DNA of 64,000 bases from Streptomyces sp. 1331.2 (GCF_900199205.1 NZ_OBMJ01000001.1:5883001-5947000), one strand, 5' to 3'. Shown: positions 16,290 through 24,707, counted from the stretch's first letter. Notes: a model not told the origin generated them from the sequence alone. Made by a program: numbers and translations.

Positions 16290-16942
16290 CGACTCGTCAA
16301 ATACTGTCTGCAGCACCGCCGATGGCCGACCGCATGACCGCCGGCGGCCTGCTGCTGCGCCCCTTCGAGGAGGCCGACGCACCGGCGCTGATCGAGATCT
16401 ACCGGGACGAGACGCTGCGCCGCTTCACTCGCGTCCCGGTGGAGGACGCCGAGCAGGCCGCGCGCTGGCTCGGGCTGCAGCGCGAGGGCTGGGCAGCCGG
16501 CACCCGGTACAGCTTCGCGGTCCTGGACGCCGGCGAACTGGTCGGCAACGTCGCACTCAAACGCGGCGTGCTCCACCGCGGCGCCCCGGGCGGCTCCCCG
16601 GGCGGGGAGACGGCCGAGGTGGGGTACTGGACGGCGGGCCCGGCCCGCGGCCGGGGCGTGGCTCCGCGCGCGGTGCAGGCCCTCACCACCTGGGCCTTCG
16701 CCACCTTCGCCGAGGACGTCCTGCACCGGATCGACCTGCTGCACCAGGTGGACAACCCGGCGTCCTGCCGGGTCGCGGAGAAGAGCGGCTACGCCTTCCA
16801 GGAGGTGCTGACCGCCCTGCCGCCGGAGTTCCCGCTGGACGGCCACCGGCACTCCAGGCCTCGGCACTCCCGTCCTCGGTACTCCGGTCCTCGGTACTCC
16901 GGGAAAGGGCTGGACGAATCCGAACGACCCAGGTCAGAGTAG
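16286..16942 (+). CDS. GNAT acetyltransferase with repeat tail
   Basis: A 218-residue GNAT of the RimJ/RimL type. LLLRPFEEADAPALIEIYRDE starts near residue 20, then VGNVALKRG, and the acetyl-CoA site EVGYWTAGPARGRGVAPRAVQAL and DNPASCRVAEKSGYAFQEV. The last 35 residues carry a repeated RHSRP/RYSGP motif encoded by 15-bp tandem units. The GTG start at 16286 overlaps the haemoglobin stop and has AAGGA upstream. The substrate is unknown. Confidence 0.85.
   Translation: MTTRQILSAAPPMADRMTAGGLLLRPFEEADAPALIEIYRDETLRRFTRVPVEDAEQAARWLGLQREGWAAGTRYSFAVLDAGELVGNVALKRGVLHRGAPGGSPGGETAEVGYWTAGPARGRGVAPRAVQALTTWAFATFAEDVLHRIDLLHQVDNPASCRVAEKSGYAFQEVLTALPPEFPLDGHRHSRPRHSRPRYSGPRYSGKGLDESERPRSE
16847..16903. 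repeat. 15-bp coding tandem repeat
   Basis: Nearly four 15-bp units of CGGYACTCCNGNCCT at the 3' end of the GNAT gene, encoding the basic repeats RHSRP, RHSRP, RYSGP and RYSG. Unit number can change without a frameshift. Confidence 0.85.
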
Positions 16943-16947
16943 GCGGC

Positions 16948-17334
16948 ATGGCTTCTCTGGTACGACATGTGACGATCGATTGCGCCGACCCGCACGCGCT
17001 CGCCGGCTTCTGGGCCCAGGCGCTGGAAGGCACCCTGGGGGAGGACGACAACCCGGGTGACGACGAGGCCGTGGTGGAGTCCGCCGGGGCCTCGCTGCTG
17101 TTCATCCGGGTGCCCGAGGGCAAGTCGGCGAAGAACCGGGTCCACCTCGACCTCCAGCCGCAGGACCGCAGCCGGGACGAGGAGGCGGACCGCCTGGTCG
17201 CCCTGGGCGCCACCGTGCTGGCCGACCACCGCAATCCGGACGGCACGGGCTGGATCACCCTGGCGGACCCGGAGGGCAACGAGTTCTGCGTCGAGCGCAG
17301 CAAGGCCGAGCGCGCTGCCACCGGCGCCGCCTGA
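16948..17334 (+). CDS. VOC (glyoxalase-like) protein
   Basis: A 128-residue single vicinal-oxygen-chelate domain of the type-6 glyoxalase-like group: LVRHVTIDCADPHALAGFWAQALEG at the start, VHLDLQPQDRSRDEEADRLVALGATVL in the middle and MADPEGN-like LADPEGNEFCVE at the end. It is probably metal-dependent or ligand-binding; the substrate is unknown. The start ATG is at 16948, five bases after the GNAT stop, so it belongs to the same operon. A long hairpin follows. Confidence 0.85.
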   Translation: MASLVRHVTIDCADPHALAGFWAQALEGTLGEDDNPGDDEAVVESAGASLLFIRVPEGKSAKNRVHLDLQPQDRSRDEEADRLVALGATVLADHRNPDGTGWITLADPEGNEFCVERSKAERAATGAA

Positions 17335-17355
17335 GCCGGCGGCCCGGGCAGACAC

Positions 17356-17416
17356 CCGACGCCGAACGGCCGCCCGCACGTCCGCCCGGGACGCGCGGGC
17401 GGCCGTTCGGCGTCGG
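17356..17416. terminator. Perfect 21-bp inverted repeat, terminator-like hairpin
   Basis: Arms 17356-17376 and 17396-17416 are perfectly complementary over 21 bp (CCGACGCCGAACGGCCGCCCG and its complement begin and end them) with a 19-base loop. There is no T-tract, as often in Streptomyces. It closes the haemoglobin-GNAT-VOC unit. Confidence 0.8.
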
Positions 17417-17518
17417 TTCATGCGAACGGCCGACACCCCGGGCCCGCGCAGCAGCACCATCCGATAATCGACCCTGTCCGACGTCATCCCCGCACCCGAG
17501 CAATCAGGCAGGTACCCC

Positions 17519-18163
17519 ATGGTCGGCATCGCCGTGATCGGCGCCAACGGCACCATCGGCAGCGCCGTCGTCGCGGAGGCGGCCGCGCGCGGGCACGAGG
17601 TGGTCGCCGTGGTCCGCGACCCGGGCCGCTACCGGGGCGGAGCGGCCCTGGTCGAGCGCGCGGACGTGCTGGACCCGGCGGACGTCGCCCGGGTTGCGGC
17701 CGGCCGGGACGTCCTGGTGAGCGCCGTCGGCGGCGGTGACGGCCCGGGTCACCTGGCGTTGATCGAGCCCGCCGCCCGCTCCCTGGTCGAGGGCCTGCGC
17801 AGGCTCGGCGCCGCGCCCCGGCTGATCGCGGTCGGCGGGGCGGGCAGCCTGGAGACCGCACCGGGCGTACGGGTCTGGGACACCCCGGGGCTGCCGGAGC
17901 CGATCCTGCAGATCATGCACGCGCACGGGGCGGCGCTGGACTACTACCGGACGGTCTCCGACATCCGCTGGACGGTGCTAAGCCCGGCCGCCGAGATCGG
18001 CCCGGGGGAGCGGACCGGCCACTACCGCACCGGCCTGGAGCAGTTGCTCACCGACGACGAGGGGCGCAGCCGGATCTCGGTGCCGGACTACGCGGTCGCC
18101 CTGGTGGACGAGATCGAGCAGCCCGAGCACATCGGCGAGCGCTTCACCTGCTGCTCGCTTTAG
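17519..18163 (+). CDS. NAD(P)-binding (NmrA/SDR-like) protein
   Basis: A 214-residue atypical SDR with an N-terminal Rossmann motif IAVIGANGTIGSAVV and an opening helix ending AAARGHEVVAVVRDP. DVLVSAVGGGDGPGHL follows, then RLIAVGGAGSLE, then DYYRTVSDIRWTVLSPAAEIGPGERTG. This pattern is that of the YwnB/NmrA-type NAD(P)H-binding family. Function unknown; possibly a redox sensor or quinone/biliverdin-type reductase. It starts at ATG 17519 with AGG upstream and is convergent with the dioxygenase gene. Confidence 0.85.
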   Translation: MVGIAVIGANGTIGSAVVAEAAARGHEVVAVVRDPGRYRGGAALVERADVLDPADVARVAAGRDVLVSAVGGGDGPGHLALIEPAARSLVEGLRRLGAAPRLIAVGGAGSLETAPGVRVWDTPGLPEPILQIMHAHGAALDYYRTVSDIRWTVLSPAAEIGPGERTGHYRTGLEQLLTDDEGRSRISVPDYAVALVDEIEQPEHIGERFTCCSL

Positions 18164-18183
18164 TCCGTACGATCCGGCGGGGT

Positions 18184-18966
18184 TCAGCCCAGCTGGACGG
18201 AGCGCTTGGCCAGCCCCATCCAGAAGCCGTCGATGACACTGCGCTGGCTGTCCAGGTCGGCCTCGCCGGCGCCGAGGGTGACGAACAGCGGGGCGAAGTG
18301 CTCGGTGCGTGGGTGGGCGAGGCGCCCGGCGGGGGCCTTGTGCTCGAAGTCGAGCAGCGCGTCCAGGTCGTGGGCCTCCAGGGCGCGCCGGCCCCAGTCG
18401 TCGAACTCGGCCATCACCGAGGTGATCCGGCCGTCGCGGCTGAGCGCCCGCAGGTTGTGGGTGAAGAACCCGCTGCCGACGATCAGTACGCCCTCGTCGC
18501 GCAGCGGGGCGAGCTTGCGGCCGATCTCCAGCAGCCGCTGCGGGTCGAGGGTGGGCAGCGAGACCTGCAGCACCGGGATGTCGGCCTCCGGGTACATCTC
18601 CACCAGCGGGACGTAGGCGCCGTGGTCGAGCCCGCGGTCGGGGATGTCCTGGACGGGCGTACCGGGGGCGCGCAGCAGCTTGCGCACGCGCTCGGCGAGC
18701 TGCGGCGCGCCGGGGGCGGCATACCGGACCCGGTAGTAGTGCTCGGGGAAGCCCCAGAAGTCGTAGACCAGCGGGACGGTGGTGACGGCGCCGAGGGCGA
18801 GCGGGGCCTCCTCCCAGTGGGCGGAGACCATCAGCACGGCCGCGGGCCGGGGCAGGTCGGCGGACCAGGCGGCCAGCTGGCCCGGCCAGACCGGGTCGTC
18901 GGCGAGCGGCGGGGCGCCGTGCGACAGGTACAGGGCGGGCATGCGTTCGGGGGCCGCGGCGCTCAT
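18184..18966 (-). CDS. Class III extradiol ring-cleavage dioxygenase (LigB/DODA type)
   Basis: A 260-residue enzyme of the LigB superfamily, DOPA-4,5-dioxygenase (YgiD) group. It should open a catechol ring with O2 using a non-haem metal. Conserved pieces are LYLSHGAPPLADD (ligand His near residue 16), VLMVSAHWEEAP (His near 52), LDHGAYVPLVEMYPEADIPVLQVSL (His near 115) and GSGFFTHNLRAL (His near 170). It is divergent from a MarR gene with two palindromic operators between them, so its expression is probably de-repressed by a phenolic or quinone signal. Confidence 0.92.
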   Translation of the reverse strand: MSAAAPERMPALYLSHGAPPLADDPVWPGQLAAWSADLPRPAAVLMVSAHWEEAPLALGAVTTVPLVYDFWGFPEHYYRVRYAAPGAPQLAERVRKLLRAPGTPVQDIPDRGLDHGAYVPLVEMYPEADIPVLQVSLPTLDPQRLLEIGRKLAPLRDEGVLIVGSGFFTHNLRALSRDGRITSVMAEFDDWGRRALEAHDLDALLDFEHKAPAGRLAHPRTEHFAPLFVTLGAGEADLDSQRSVIDGFWMGLAKRSVQLG

Positions 18967-19032
18967 GGCGTCCTCCTCGGGACCGGACCGTGGGGGCTCA
19001 CGGTGGCTTCACCGTGGCCGGTTTCCATAGTA

Positions 19033-19046
19033 GTTCAAATTTGAAC
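19033..19046. promoter_or_regulatory. MarR operator 1, GTTCAAATTTGAAC
   Basis: Perfect 14-bp palindrome in the 142-bp region between the divergent dioxygenase and MarR genes, nearer the dioxygenase. The identical 14-mer occurs at 43906-43919 ahead of doxX. Confidence 0.85.
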
Positions 19047-19073
19047 GTCTACTGTTGTCGACGGTACACCTTC

Positions 19074-19087
19074 GTTCGAATTTGAAC
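19074..19087. promoter_or_regulatory. MarR operator 2, GTTCGAATTTGAAC
   Basis: Second palindrome, with one base different from operator 1 and starting 41 bp after it; it ends 21 bases before the MarR start. Two sites about four helical turns apart suggest cooperative binding and control of both genes. Confidence 0.82.
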
Positions 19088-19108
19088 AACAGGAGTAGGC
19101 TGCACACC

Positions 19109-19585
19109 ATGCCCTCACTGAACGAACCCCGCTGGCTGGACCCGGACGAGATGGCCGCCTGGCGGGGCTTCGTCGTCGCGAGCAACCTGCTCAACCGCCG
19201 ACTGGAACGCCAGCTCAAGGAGGACTCCGGCCTCTCCCATCAGCAGTACGAGATCCTGGTGCACCTGTCCGCGGCCCCCGGCGACTCGCTGCGGATGACC
19301 GAACTCGCCGACAAGCTCGTCACCTCCAAGAGCGGCCTGACCTACCAGGTCACCCAGCTGGAGCGGGCCGGCCTGGTCGCCCGTCGCTCCTGTCCCAGCG
19401 ACGTGCGCGGCGTCATCGCCGAACTCACCGACCAGGGGCGGGAGATGCTGCGCCAGGCGGCGCCCGGGCACGTCGCCCTGGTGCGCGAACTGCTGATCGA
19501 CGTCCTCACCCGCGAACAGCTGGCCGTCCTCGCCGAGGGCCTGGGCCGGGTCAGCGCCCGGCTGCGCCAGGACGAGACCCCGTAG
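19109..19585 (+). CDS. MarR-family regulator
   Basis: A 158-residue MarR repressor. The winged HTH lies at about 45-115: LSHQQYEILVHLSAAPGDSLRMTELADKLVTSKSGLTYQVTQLERAGLV, then a wing RRSCPSDVRGVIAELTDQGREM. One cysteine (RRSCPS) lies in the wing and could be redox-sensitive. It is divergent from the extradiol dioxygenase and very likely binds the two palindromes between them, and probably the matching pair upstream of doxX at 43866-43919. ATG 19109 is preceded by AGGAG 13 bases upstream, a rather long spacing. Confidence 0.92.
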   Translation: MPSLNEPRWLDPDEMAAWRGFVVASNLLNRRLERQLKEDSGLSHQQYEILVHLSAAPGDSLRMTELADKLVTSKSGLTYQVTQLERAGLVARRSCPSDVRGVIAELTDQGREMLRQAAPGHVALVRELLIDVLTREQLAVLAEGLGRVSARLRQDETP

Positions 19586-19751
19586 GGGCGCGACGTCCGG
19601 CATCCGCCGCCCGCCGTGGTGGCTGCCCGACACGGTGGCCACCCGACACCGTGGTCGCCCGGACGGAGCATCCGCCCTGGTGGCGAAGGGTCGTGAGGGG
19701 GTTCGGGCAATGCGGCAAAAACGCTCGCCGCGGCCGGGTTTCCGTGCCAAC

Positions 19752-20279
19752 ATGCCCCATATGGGGACGATTCTGCACGGCACCCTGGTGACGCTCCGCC
19801 CGGCCACCACCGACGACATCCCGGCCCTGGCGGCCATCCGCGGCACACCCGAGGTGTTCGCCCGGTGGCGGGGCGGCGACGACCTGCCCGCCGAGGTCGC
19901 CAACGACCTGGAGTCGCCCGACACCGAGACCTTCGCGATCGACGTGGGCGGCCAGGTGGTCGGCGCCATCCAGTGGTACGCCAACAACGACGACGAGTAC
20001 CGGCACGCCGGGATGGACCTCTACCTCGACCCGGCGGTGCACGGCCTGGGCCTGGGCACCGACGCCGTGCGGACGATGGCCCGGCACCTGGTGCACGACC
20101 ACCACTACCACCGGCTGGTGATCGACCCGGCCGCGGACAACCTCGCCGCCATCCGCTGCTACACCAAGGTCGGCTTCCGGATCGTCGGCACCATGCGCCA
20201 GTACGAGCGCGGTTCGGACGGCACCTGGCACGACAACGTGCTGATGGACCTGCTCGCAGACGAACTGCTCGACGGCTGA
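19752..20279 (+). CDS. GNAT acetyltransferase
   Basis: A 175-residue GNAT: TLVTLRPATTDDIPALAAI at the start, the acetyl-CoA loop DPAVHGLGLGTDAVRTMARHLVHD, then DNLAAIRCYTKVGFRIVGTMRQYERGSDGTWHDNVLMDLLADEL. This layout is shared with the group that includes aminoglycoside 6'-acetyltransferases, but the specific substrate residues cannot be judged by eye. The start is ATG 19752 or 19761; no good ribosome binding site is seen. Confidence 0.85.
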   Translation: MPHMGTILHGTLVTLRPATTDDIPALAAIRGTPEVFARWRGGDDLPAEVANDLESPDTETFAIDVGGQVVGAIQWYANNDDEYRHAGMDLYLDPAVHGLGLGTDAVRTMARHLVHDHHYHRLVIDPAADNLAAIRCYTKVGFRIVGTMRQYERGSDGTWHDNVLMDLLADELLDG

Positions 20280-20326
20280 CGGCGGTTCGGGCGGGCTCCC
20301 GTGCCGGCCCGAGGGCGGTGCAAGGG

Positions 20327-20373
20327 TGTACAGACATCTTGTCGCCCACTGGCCCCGACCTGTACAGACATCT
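20327..20373. promoter_or_regulatory. Direct repeat TGTACAGACATCT x2 upstream of sphingomyelinase
   Basis: Two identical 13-bp copies at 20327-20339 and 20361-20373, a period of 34 bp. Each starts with the palindrome TGTACA. They lie 146-192 bp ahead of the sphingomyelinase start. A TAGCTAGCG stretch near 20432 could be the -10 region. Probably binding sites for an unidentified regulator. Confidence 0.55.
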
Positions 20374-20518
20374 CACGGCCACATGATCGGCCGGAACTGA
20401 TCTCCTGGCGTTCTTCCCCCCGTACCGGGCAGTAGCTAGCGTTCCTCCGCCAATCCCGGTCGCCGGCCACCCCGGCGCCGGGCCCCGCAGGGTAGACGAA
20501 TTCCCCAGGAGAACGCCC

Positions 20519-21556
20519 ATGCTCTCGCGTCGCACGGCCACCGCCCTCACCTCGGCGGCCGCCGCCGCACTGCTGCTCGGCGGCACCGCCCCGGCCGCCA
20601 CCGCCGGCACCCCGGCGGGCCCCACCACGCTGTCCGTCTTCGCGTTCAACGTCGACCTCGGCACCGCCGTCGTCGACAGCACCCAGAACGAGCAGGCCGC
20701 CCGGCGCACCCCGGTGATCGAGCAGATCGTCCGTCAGCACAACGCCGACGTCGTCGTCCTGGACGAGCAGTTCAACAACAGCTCGACCGCCGACATCAAC
20801 AGCAAGCTCGCCGACCTCTACCCGTACCGCACCCCGGTGGTCGGCGGCACCTGCTCCGGCGGCGGCTGGACGGGTGTCAGCGGCAACTGTTCCAACTCAT
20901 GGTTCGTCATCAACGGCGGCACGATGATCCTCTCCAAGTACCCGATCACCGCCCAGTACGCCCACGTGTTCTCCAACTCCACCTACGGCACCTGGGACTA
21001 CCACGCCAACAAGGGCGCGGCGCTGGTGAAGGTGACCAAGAACGGCAGCACCGCCTGGGTGGTCGGCACCCACCTGCAGGCCGACGAGTCGGACGTCTCC
21101 ACCGACACCACCCAGTCCACCCGGCTCGGCCAGCTCGCCGAGATCCGCGCCTGGGTGGACGGCATCGTCGGCAGCGGCGCCCCGGTGCTGATCGGCGGTG
21201 ACCTCAACGTCGAGTACGTCCACGGGCAGGCCCGCGGCGACTACGCCAACGCGCAGAACGCGGTCAACGGCGTGCTCGGCACCCCGGCCACCGACCCGAC
21301 CCAGAGCCTGACCACCATGGACTGCTCGGTCTCCGCCTGGTGCCAGTACATGTCGGGCGTCGAGACCTTCCCCAAGGACTACCGGGACGACCTCGACTAC
21401 ATCGGCTACCTCAACGCCCCGGGCCGCCCGGTGCCGACCGCGATGTCGAACGTCAAGGTCGACTTCGATCCGCAGGCGGGCTGGACGCCCGGACAGCTCG
21501 ACACCAACGCGCCCAGCGACCACTACCCGGTCGAGGCCACCTTCCAGCTGGGCTGA
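20519..21556 (+). CDS. Secreted sphingomyelinase C-like phosphodiesterase
   Basis: A 345-residue secreted enzyme of the endonuclease/exonuclease/phosphatase fold, bacterial neutral sphingomyelinase group, which should cleave sphingomyelin to ceramide and phosphocholine with Mg2+. The signal peptide is at 1-29 (LTSAAAAALLLGGTAPAATA). Motifs: FAFNVDL, VVVLDEQFNNSS with the metal-binding Glu, GTHLQADE, GGDLNVEY with the D-x-N pair, the DYIGYL segment and the terminal SDHYPVEA with the catalytic His. Two Cys pairs probably form disulfides. ATG 20519 follows AGGAGAAC. Confidence 0.9.
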   Translation: MLSRRTATALTSAAAAALLLGGTAPAATAGTPAGPTTLSVFAFNVDLGTAVVDSTQNEQAARRTPVIEQIVRQHNADVVVLDEQFNNSSTADINSKLADLYPYRTPVVGGTCSGGGWTGVSGNCSNSWFVINGGTMILSKYPITAQYAHVFSNSTYGTWDYHANKGAALVKVTKNGSTAWVVGTHLQADESDVSTDTTQSTRLGQLAEIRAWVDGIVGSGAPVLIGGDLNVEYVHGQARGDYANAQNAVNGVLGTPATDPTQSLTTMDCSVSAWCQYMSGVETFPKDYRDDLDYIGYLNAPGRPVPTAMSNVKVDFDPQAGWTPGQLDTNAPSDHYPVEATFQLG

Positions 21557-21595
21557 CGCCCACGGCGGCGCCGGACAGGCTCCAACCGGGGGAGG

Positions 21596-22642
21596 TCAGC
21601 CCAGGGCGCGGCCCGGCCCGGCAGCGTCCGGCGCCGGGCAGCCGCAGGAGCGCCGGACCACCAGCCGGGCCGGGAAGGTCCGGATGCCGGCGGCCCGGCG
21701 CTCGGCCCCGCCGAGGACGAGCTCCAGCGCGGCACGGGCCATCTCGTCCTGCGCGGTGGTGACGGTGGTCAGCGCCGGCCCGGCGATCACCGCCTCGGCG
21801 ATGTCGTCGAAGCCGGCCACCGCCAGGTCCTCCGGCACCCGGATCCCCAGGTCGTCGGCGGCCCGCAGCAGACCGATCGCCTGGTCGTCCGTCGCGCAGA
21901 ACACGGCGGACGGCCGGTCGGGCCGGGCGAGCAGGGCGTGCGCCTCGGCGTGCGCGCGGACGCGGTCGAACGGCGCGGGGGTGAGCCGCCCCTCGGTGGG
22001 CAGCCCGGCCTCCTCCAGCGCGCCGACCCAGCCCGCCGTCCGGGCGGTCACCGGGTCGTGCGGGCTGAGGGCGAGGGTGCCACCGAAGCAGTGCACCTCC
22101 GGGTGCCCGTGGTCGAGCAGATGGCGGACGACAGCGCGGGCGCCGCCCTCGTCGTCGGCCACCACGGAGACGCCGGTGGCGCTCTCCGCGCGGTGGTGCA
22201 GCAGCACGACGGGGGTGCCGTCGGCCACGTCGAAGCCGGTCAGCCCGGGGGTGGCCGGGTCCTGGGTGACCAGGATCAGGCCGTCCACCTGCATGCCGAG
22301 GAAGGCGCGGATGTAGTGGGCCTCGCGCTCGTCGGCGTAGTCGGAGTTGCCGATCAGCAGCAGCCGGCCGTGCTCGGCGGCGGCCTGCTCGACGGCGTGG
22401 GCGAGCCCGGCGAAGAACGGCTGACGGGCGTCCGGCACGACCATCCCGAGCAGGTTGGTCCGCCGCCGCGCCATCGCCTGGGCGACCCGGTTGGGGCGGT
22501 AGCCGAGCTCCTCGACCGCCGCGAGCACGCGCGCCCGGGTCGCCGGCGCCACCGGCCGCGGCCCGTCGTTGATCACATAACTCACGACGGCCGTGGACGT
22601 CCCCGCCGCCCGCGCCACATCGTCCCTCGTCACCCTCGCCAT
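21596..22642 (-). CDS. LacI-family repressor
   Basis: A 348-residue LacI regulator with an N-terminal HTH and hinge (VTRDDVARAAGTSTAVVSYVINDGPRPVAPATRARVLAAVEELGYRPNRVAQAMA) and a periplasmic-binding-protein-like sugar domain (LLGMVVPDARQPFFAGLAHAVEQAAAE, VFCATDDQAIGLLRAADDLGIRVPEDLAVAGFDD). The C-terminus has RRSCGCP. No sugar operon is adjacent: neighbours are the convergent sphingomyelinase and the divergent DUF4436 protein, so the target is unclear. ATG 22642. Confidence 0.92.
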   Translation of the reverse strand: MARVTRDDVARAAGTSTAVVSYVINDGPRPVAPATRARVLAAVEELGYRPNRVAQAMARRRTNLLGMVVPDARQPFFAGLAHAVEQAAAEHGRLLLIGNSDYADEREAHYIRAFLGMQVDGLILVTQDPATPGLTGFDVADGTPVVLLHHRAESATGVSVVADDEGGARAVVRHLLDHGHPEVHCFGGTLALSPHDPVTARTAGWVGALEEAGLPTEGRLTPAPFDRVRAHAEAHALLARPDRPSAVFCATDDQAIGLLRAADDLGIRVPEDLAVAGFDDIAEAVIAGPALTTVTTAQDEMARAALELVLGGAERRAAGIRTFPARLVVRRSCGCPAPDAAGPGRALG

Positions 22643-22854
22643 GACCGTTGAGCCTACACAGCGCCTCCGACACCGCCGACCGGCGAGTTTCCGGCCTCGG
22701 AGCGGGCCCCGGAGCGGGCTCCGAGGCGGGGCCCCTGAGCGAACCCCGGAGCGGGCCCCGATCGGCCGTCTGCGGTTGCGGGGCGGGCGGCGTCGCGCGG
22801 AGGGTGGCGGAACGGGCGGCCTCCGTCGTCGCCGCCGACCGTGGGAGCAGGTCG

Positions 22855-23817
22855 ATGAGCACGCCGCCGCACCGCCGGGCCACCCGGCCCCCGCGACCCA
22901 AGGCCCGGCCGCGGGTGCGCCTGCACTCCCGGGCGCGGGCCGCGAGCGCCGTCCGGCCGAGGGTCCGGCCCTGGAGCGCGTACGCCGTGGCCACGGCGAT
23001 CGTGCTGTTCGTCGTCGCCGGGCTGCTGCTCTACGTCGACGAGCGGTCCAGCCGCGGCCACGCCCAGATCATCGGGACCGCCCCCGGCCCGGACTTCCTG
23101 GAGGTGCACGTGGTGCTCCAGCGGGTGGACGCGGCCGCGCAGACGCTCACCGCGAAGGTCCTGCTCCTGCCGCACGGCGGCGCCTTGCAGGAGGCCGACG
23201 ACCCGCTGGTGCCGGCCCGGGACATCGTGCTGGAGACCACCTCGCTGGAGCAGACCTCGATCAGGTACCCGGCGGGGCAGCAGATCGCCTCCAGCATGGT
23301 GACGTTCAACCTGGTCGACGGGCGGGTCACGGACTACCCCTTCGACCGCTACCACACGCCGATCGGCTTCCAGGCCACCCTGGGCGGGCAGCCCGCGGCG
23401 GTGGTGATCGCGATCGAGGAGGCCGACCCGTTCTTCGTCTTCAAGCGGAGCGCCACGGGGAGCGAGGGCGGCGCCACCGCGGTCACCGAGCGGATCAGCC
23501 GCTCGCGCAGCACCTTCATCCTGGCCTGGTTCATGATGGCCGCGATGTGGGCGCTGGCGCTGTCCGCGCTGGTGGCGGCCTGGCTGATCGTCCGGCAGCG
23601 GCGCGGGATCATCTGGCCCGCCCTCGGCTGGATGGCGGCGACGCTGTTCGCCCTCGTCGGCATGCGCAACGCCGCGCCCGGCAGCCCGCCGATCGGTTCG
23701 CTGCTGGACTACGCGGCGTTCTTCTGGGCGGAGCTGCTGGTCGCGGTCAGCCTGACCATGGTCGTGGTCTACGGCGCCCGGGTCGAAGGCGGGCACCGGC
23801 CTCCGGACCGGCCCTAG
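22855..23817 (+). CDS. DUF4436 membrane protein
   Basis: A 320-residue membrane protein. A basic N-terminus is followed by a helix (AYAVATAIVLFVVAGLLLYV) at about 45-65, a long extracytoplasmic domain (GPDFLEVHVVLQRVDAAAQTLTAKV ... DYPFDRYHTPIGF), and three helices at the C-terminus (STFILAWFMMAAMWALALSALVAAWLIV, WPALGWMAATLFALVGM and AELLVAVSLTMVVVY). This is the DUF4436 pattern; function unknown. Chosen start ATG 22855 with GGGAGCAGG upstream; the frame is open back to 22648. Its last 4 bases overlap the convergent RpiR gene. Confidence 0.8.
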   Translation: MSTPPHRRATRPPRPKARPRVRLHSRARAASAVRPRVRPWSAYAVATAIVLFVVAGLLLYVDERSSRGHAQIIGTAPGPDFLEVHVVLQRVDAAAQTLTAKVLLLPHGGALQEADDPLVPARDIVLETTSLEQTSIRYPAGQQIASSMVTFNLVDGRVTDYPFDRYHTPIGFQATLGGQPAAVVIAIEEADPFFVFKRSATGSEGGATAVTERISRSRSTFILAWFMMAAMWALALSALVAAWLIVRQRRGIIWPALGWMAATLFALVGMRNAAPGSPPIGSLLDYAAFFWAELLVAVSLTMVVVYGARVEGGHRPPDRP

Positions 23818-24677
23818 TAGGCGTGGTCCGCGCAGATGTCCGCCGAGAGGCCGAGCGCCTGTTCGGCGGGCCGCCCGCGCAGCACCAGCAGGGTCTGGGT
23901 GAGGGCGTCGACGACGGCCAGGTGGGCCAGCCGGCTGGCCGTGGTCTCCAGGCCGAACACCAGGTCCTGCCCGCCCGCGACCAGGGTGCAGGTGGCCGTC
24001 TCGGTGAGCGGGGAGCGGGCGTAGCTGGTGAGCGCGATCACGGCGGCCCCGGCCGTACGGGCCCGGCGTGCGGCGTCGATCACCAGCGGGGTGGCGCCGC
24101 CGTGGCTGACGGCGAAGCAGACGCCCGTGGGCGGCAGGCCGGCGGCGGCGAGCTGGGCGGTGAGCGGGTCGGCGGGGGCGTCGACGCGCAGTCCGAGCGC
24201 GCGCAGCCGGTAGGCGAGGTCGAGGACCACTGCGCCCGACAATCCGGAGCCGACCAGCACCACCTGGTCGGCGTCGGCCAGCAGTTCGGCGGCCGCCCGC
24301 AGCTCCTCGGCGGAGAGCGTGGCGGTGATCCCGTCCAGGGCCTCGCGGGCGGCCCGCAGGGTGTCGGCGAGCGCCCGGGCGGCCGGATCGCCGTCCTCCG
24401 CGGGGGCCGGCGTGGCGGCGGGGGCGTGCCGGGCGGCGGCGATCTTCAGCTCCTGGTAGCCGCGGAAGCCGAGCCGCTGGCAGGCCCGGACCACCGAGGA
24501 GGGGGCCGTCCCGGCCAGCGCCGCGACATCGCTGACGCCCAGGTGCACCAGGTCGGCGCCCCGGTCGAGCACCACCTGGGCGACCCGCGCCTCGGTGCCC
24601 CGCAGCTCGCCGAGCCGGGCGCGGATCTGCGCGGCCAGCCCGGACTCCAGCGGCGTGAATTCGGAATGTCGTTCCAT
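23814..24677 (-). CDS. MurR/RpiR-family regulator
   Basis: A 287-residue regulator with an N-terminal RpiR HTH (LRGTEARVAQVVLDRGADLVHLGVSDVAALAGTAPSSVVRACQRLGFRGYQELK) and a C-terminal SIS sugar-phosphate domain (ADQVVLVGSGLSGAVVLDLAYRLRALGLRV, AVSHGGATPLVIDAARRARTAGAAVIALTSYARSPL). It senses phosphorylated sugars or amino sugars in known members. It is divergent from the EamA transporter, with the candidate operator TGGAA-N5-TTCCA between them. ATG 24677. Its stop overlaps that of the DUF4436 gene (CTAG at 23814-23817). Confidence 0.9.
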   Translation of the reverse strand: MERHSEFTPLESGLAAQIRARLGELRGTEARVAQVVLDRGADLVHLGVSDVAALAGTAPSSVVRACQRLGFRGYQELKIAAARHAPAATPAPAEDGDPAARALADTLRAAREALDGITATLSAEELRAAAELLADADQVVLVGSGLSGAVVLDLAYRLRALGLRVDAPADPLTAQLAAAGLPPTGVCFAVSHGGATPLVIDAARRARTAGAAVIALTSYARSPLTETATCTLVAGGQDLVFGLETTASRLAHLAVVDALTQTLLVLRGRPAEQALGLSADICADHAY

Positions 24678-24692
24678 GGGTCTAGGGTAGCG

Positions 24693-24707
24693 TGGAATTC
24701 GGTTCCA
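24693..24707. promoter_or_regulatory. Inverted repeat TGGAA-N5-TTCCA, probable RpiR operator
   Basis: TGGAATTCGGTTCCA lies 15 bases upstream of the RpiR start and 43 upstream of the EamA start. Further GGAAT and TTCCA half-sites flank it (24663, 24672, 24717). The position suits a regulator that controls both divergent genes. Confidence 0.5.

Noticed and set aside
19752..20279. Calling the GNAT an aminoglycoside 6'-acetyltransferase
   Set aside because: The fold and loop agree, but substrate-specific residues cannot be judged without alignment, so only the family is given.
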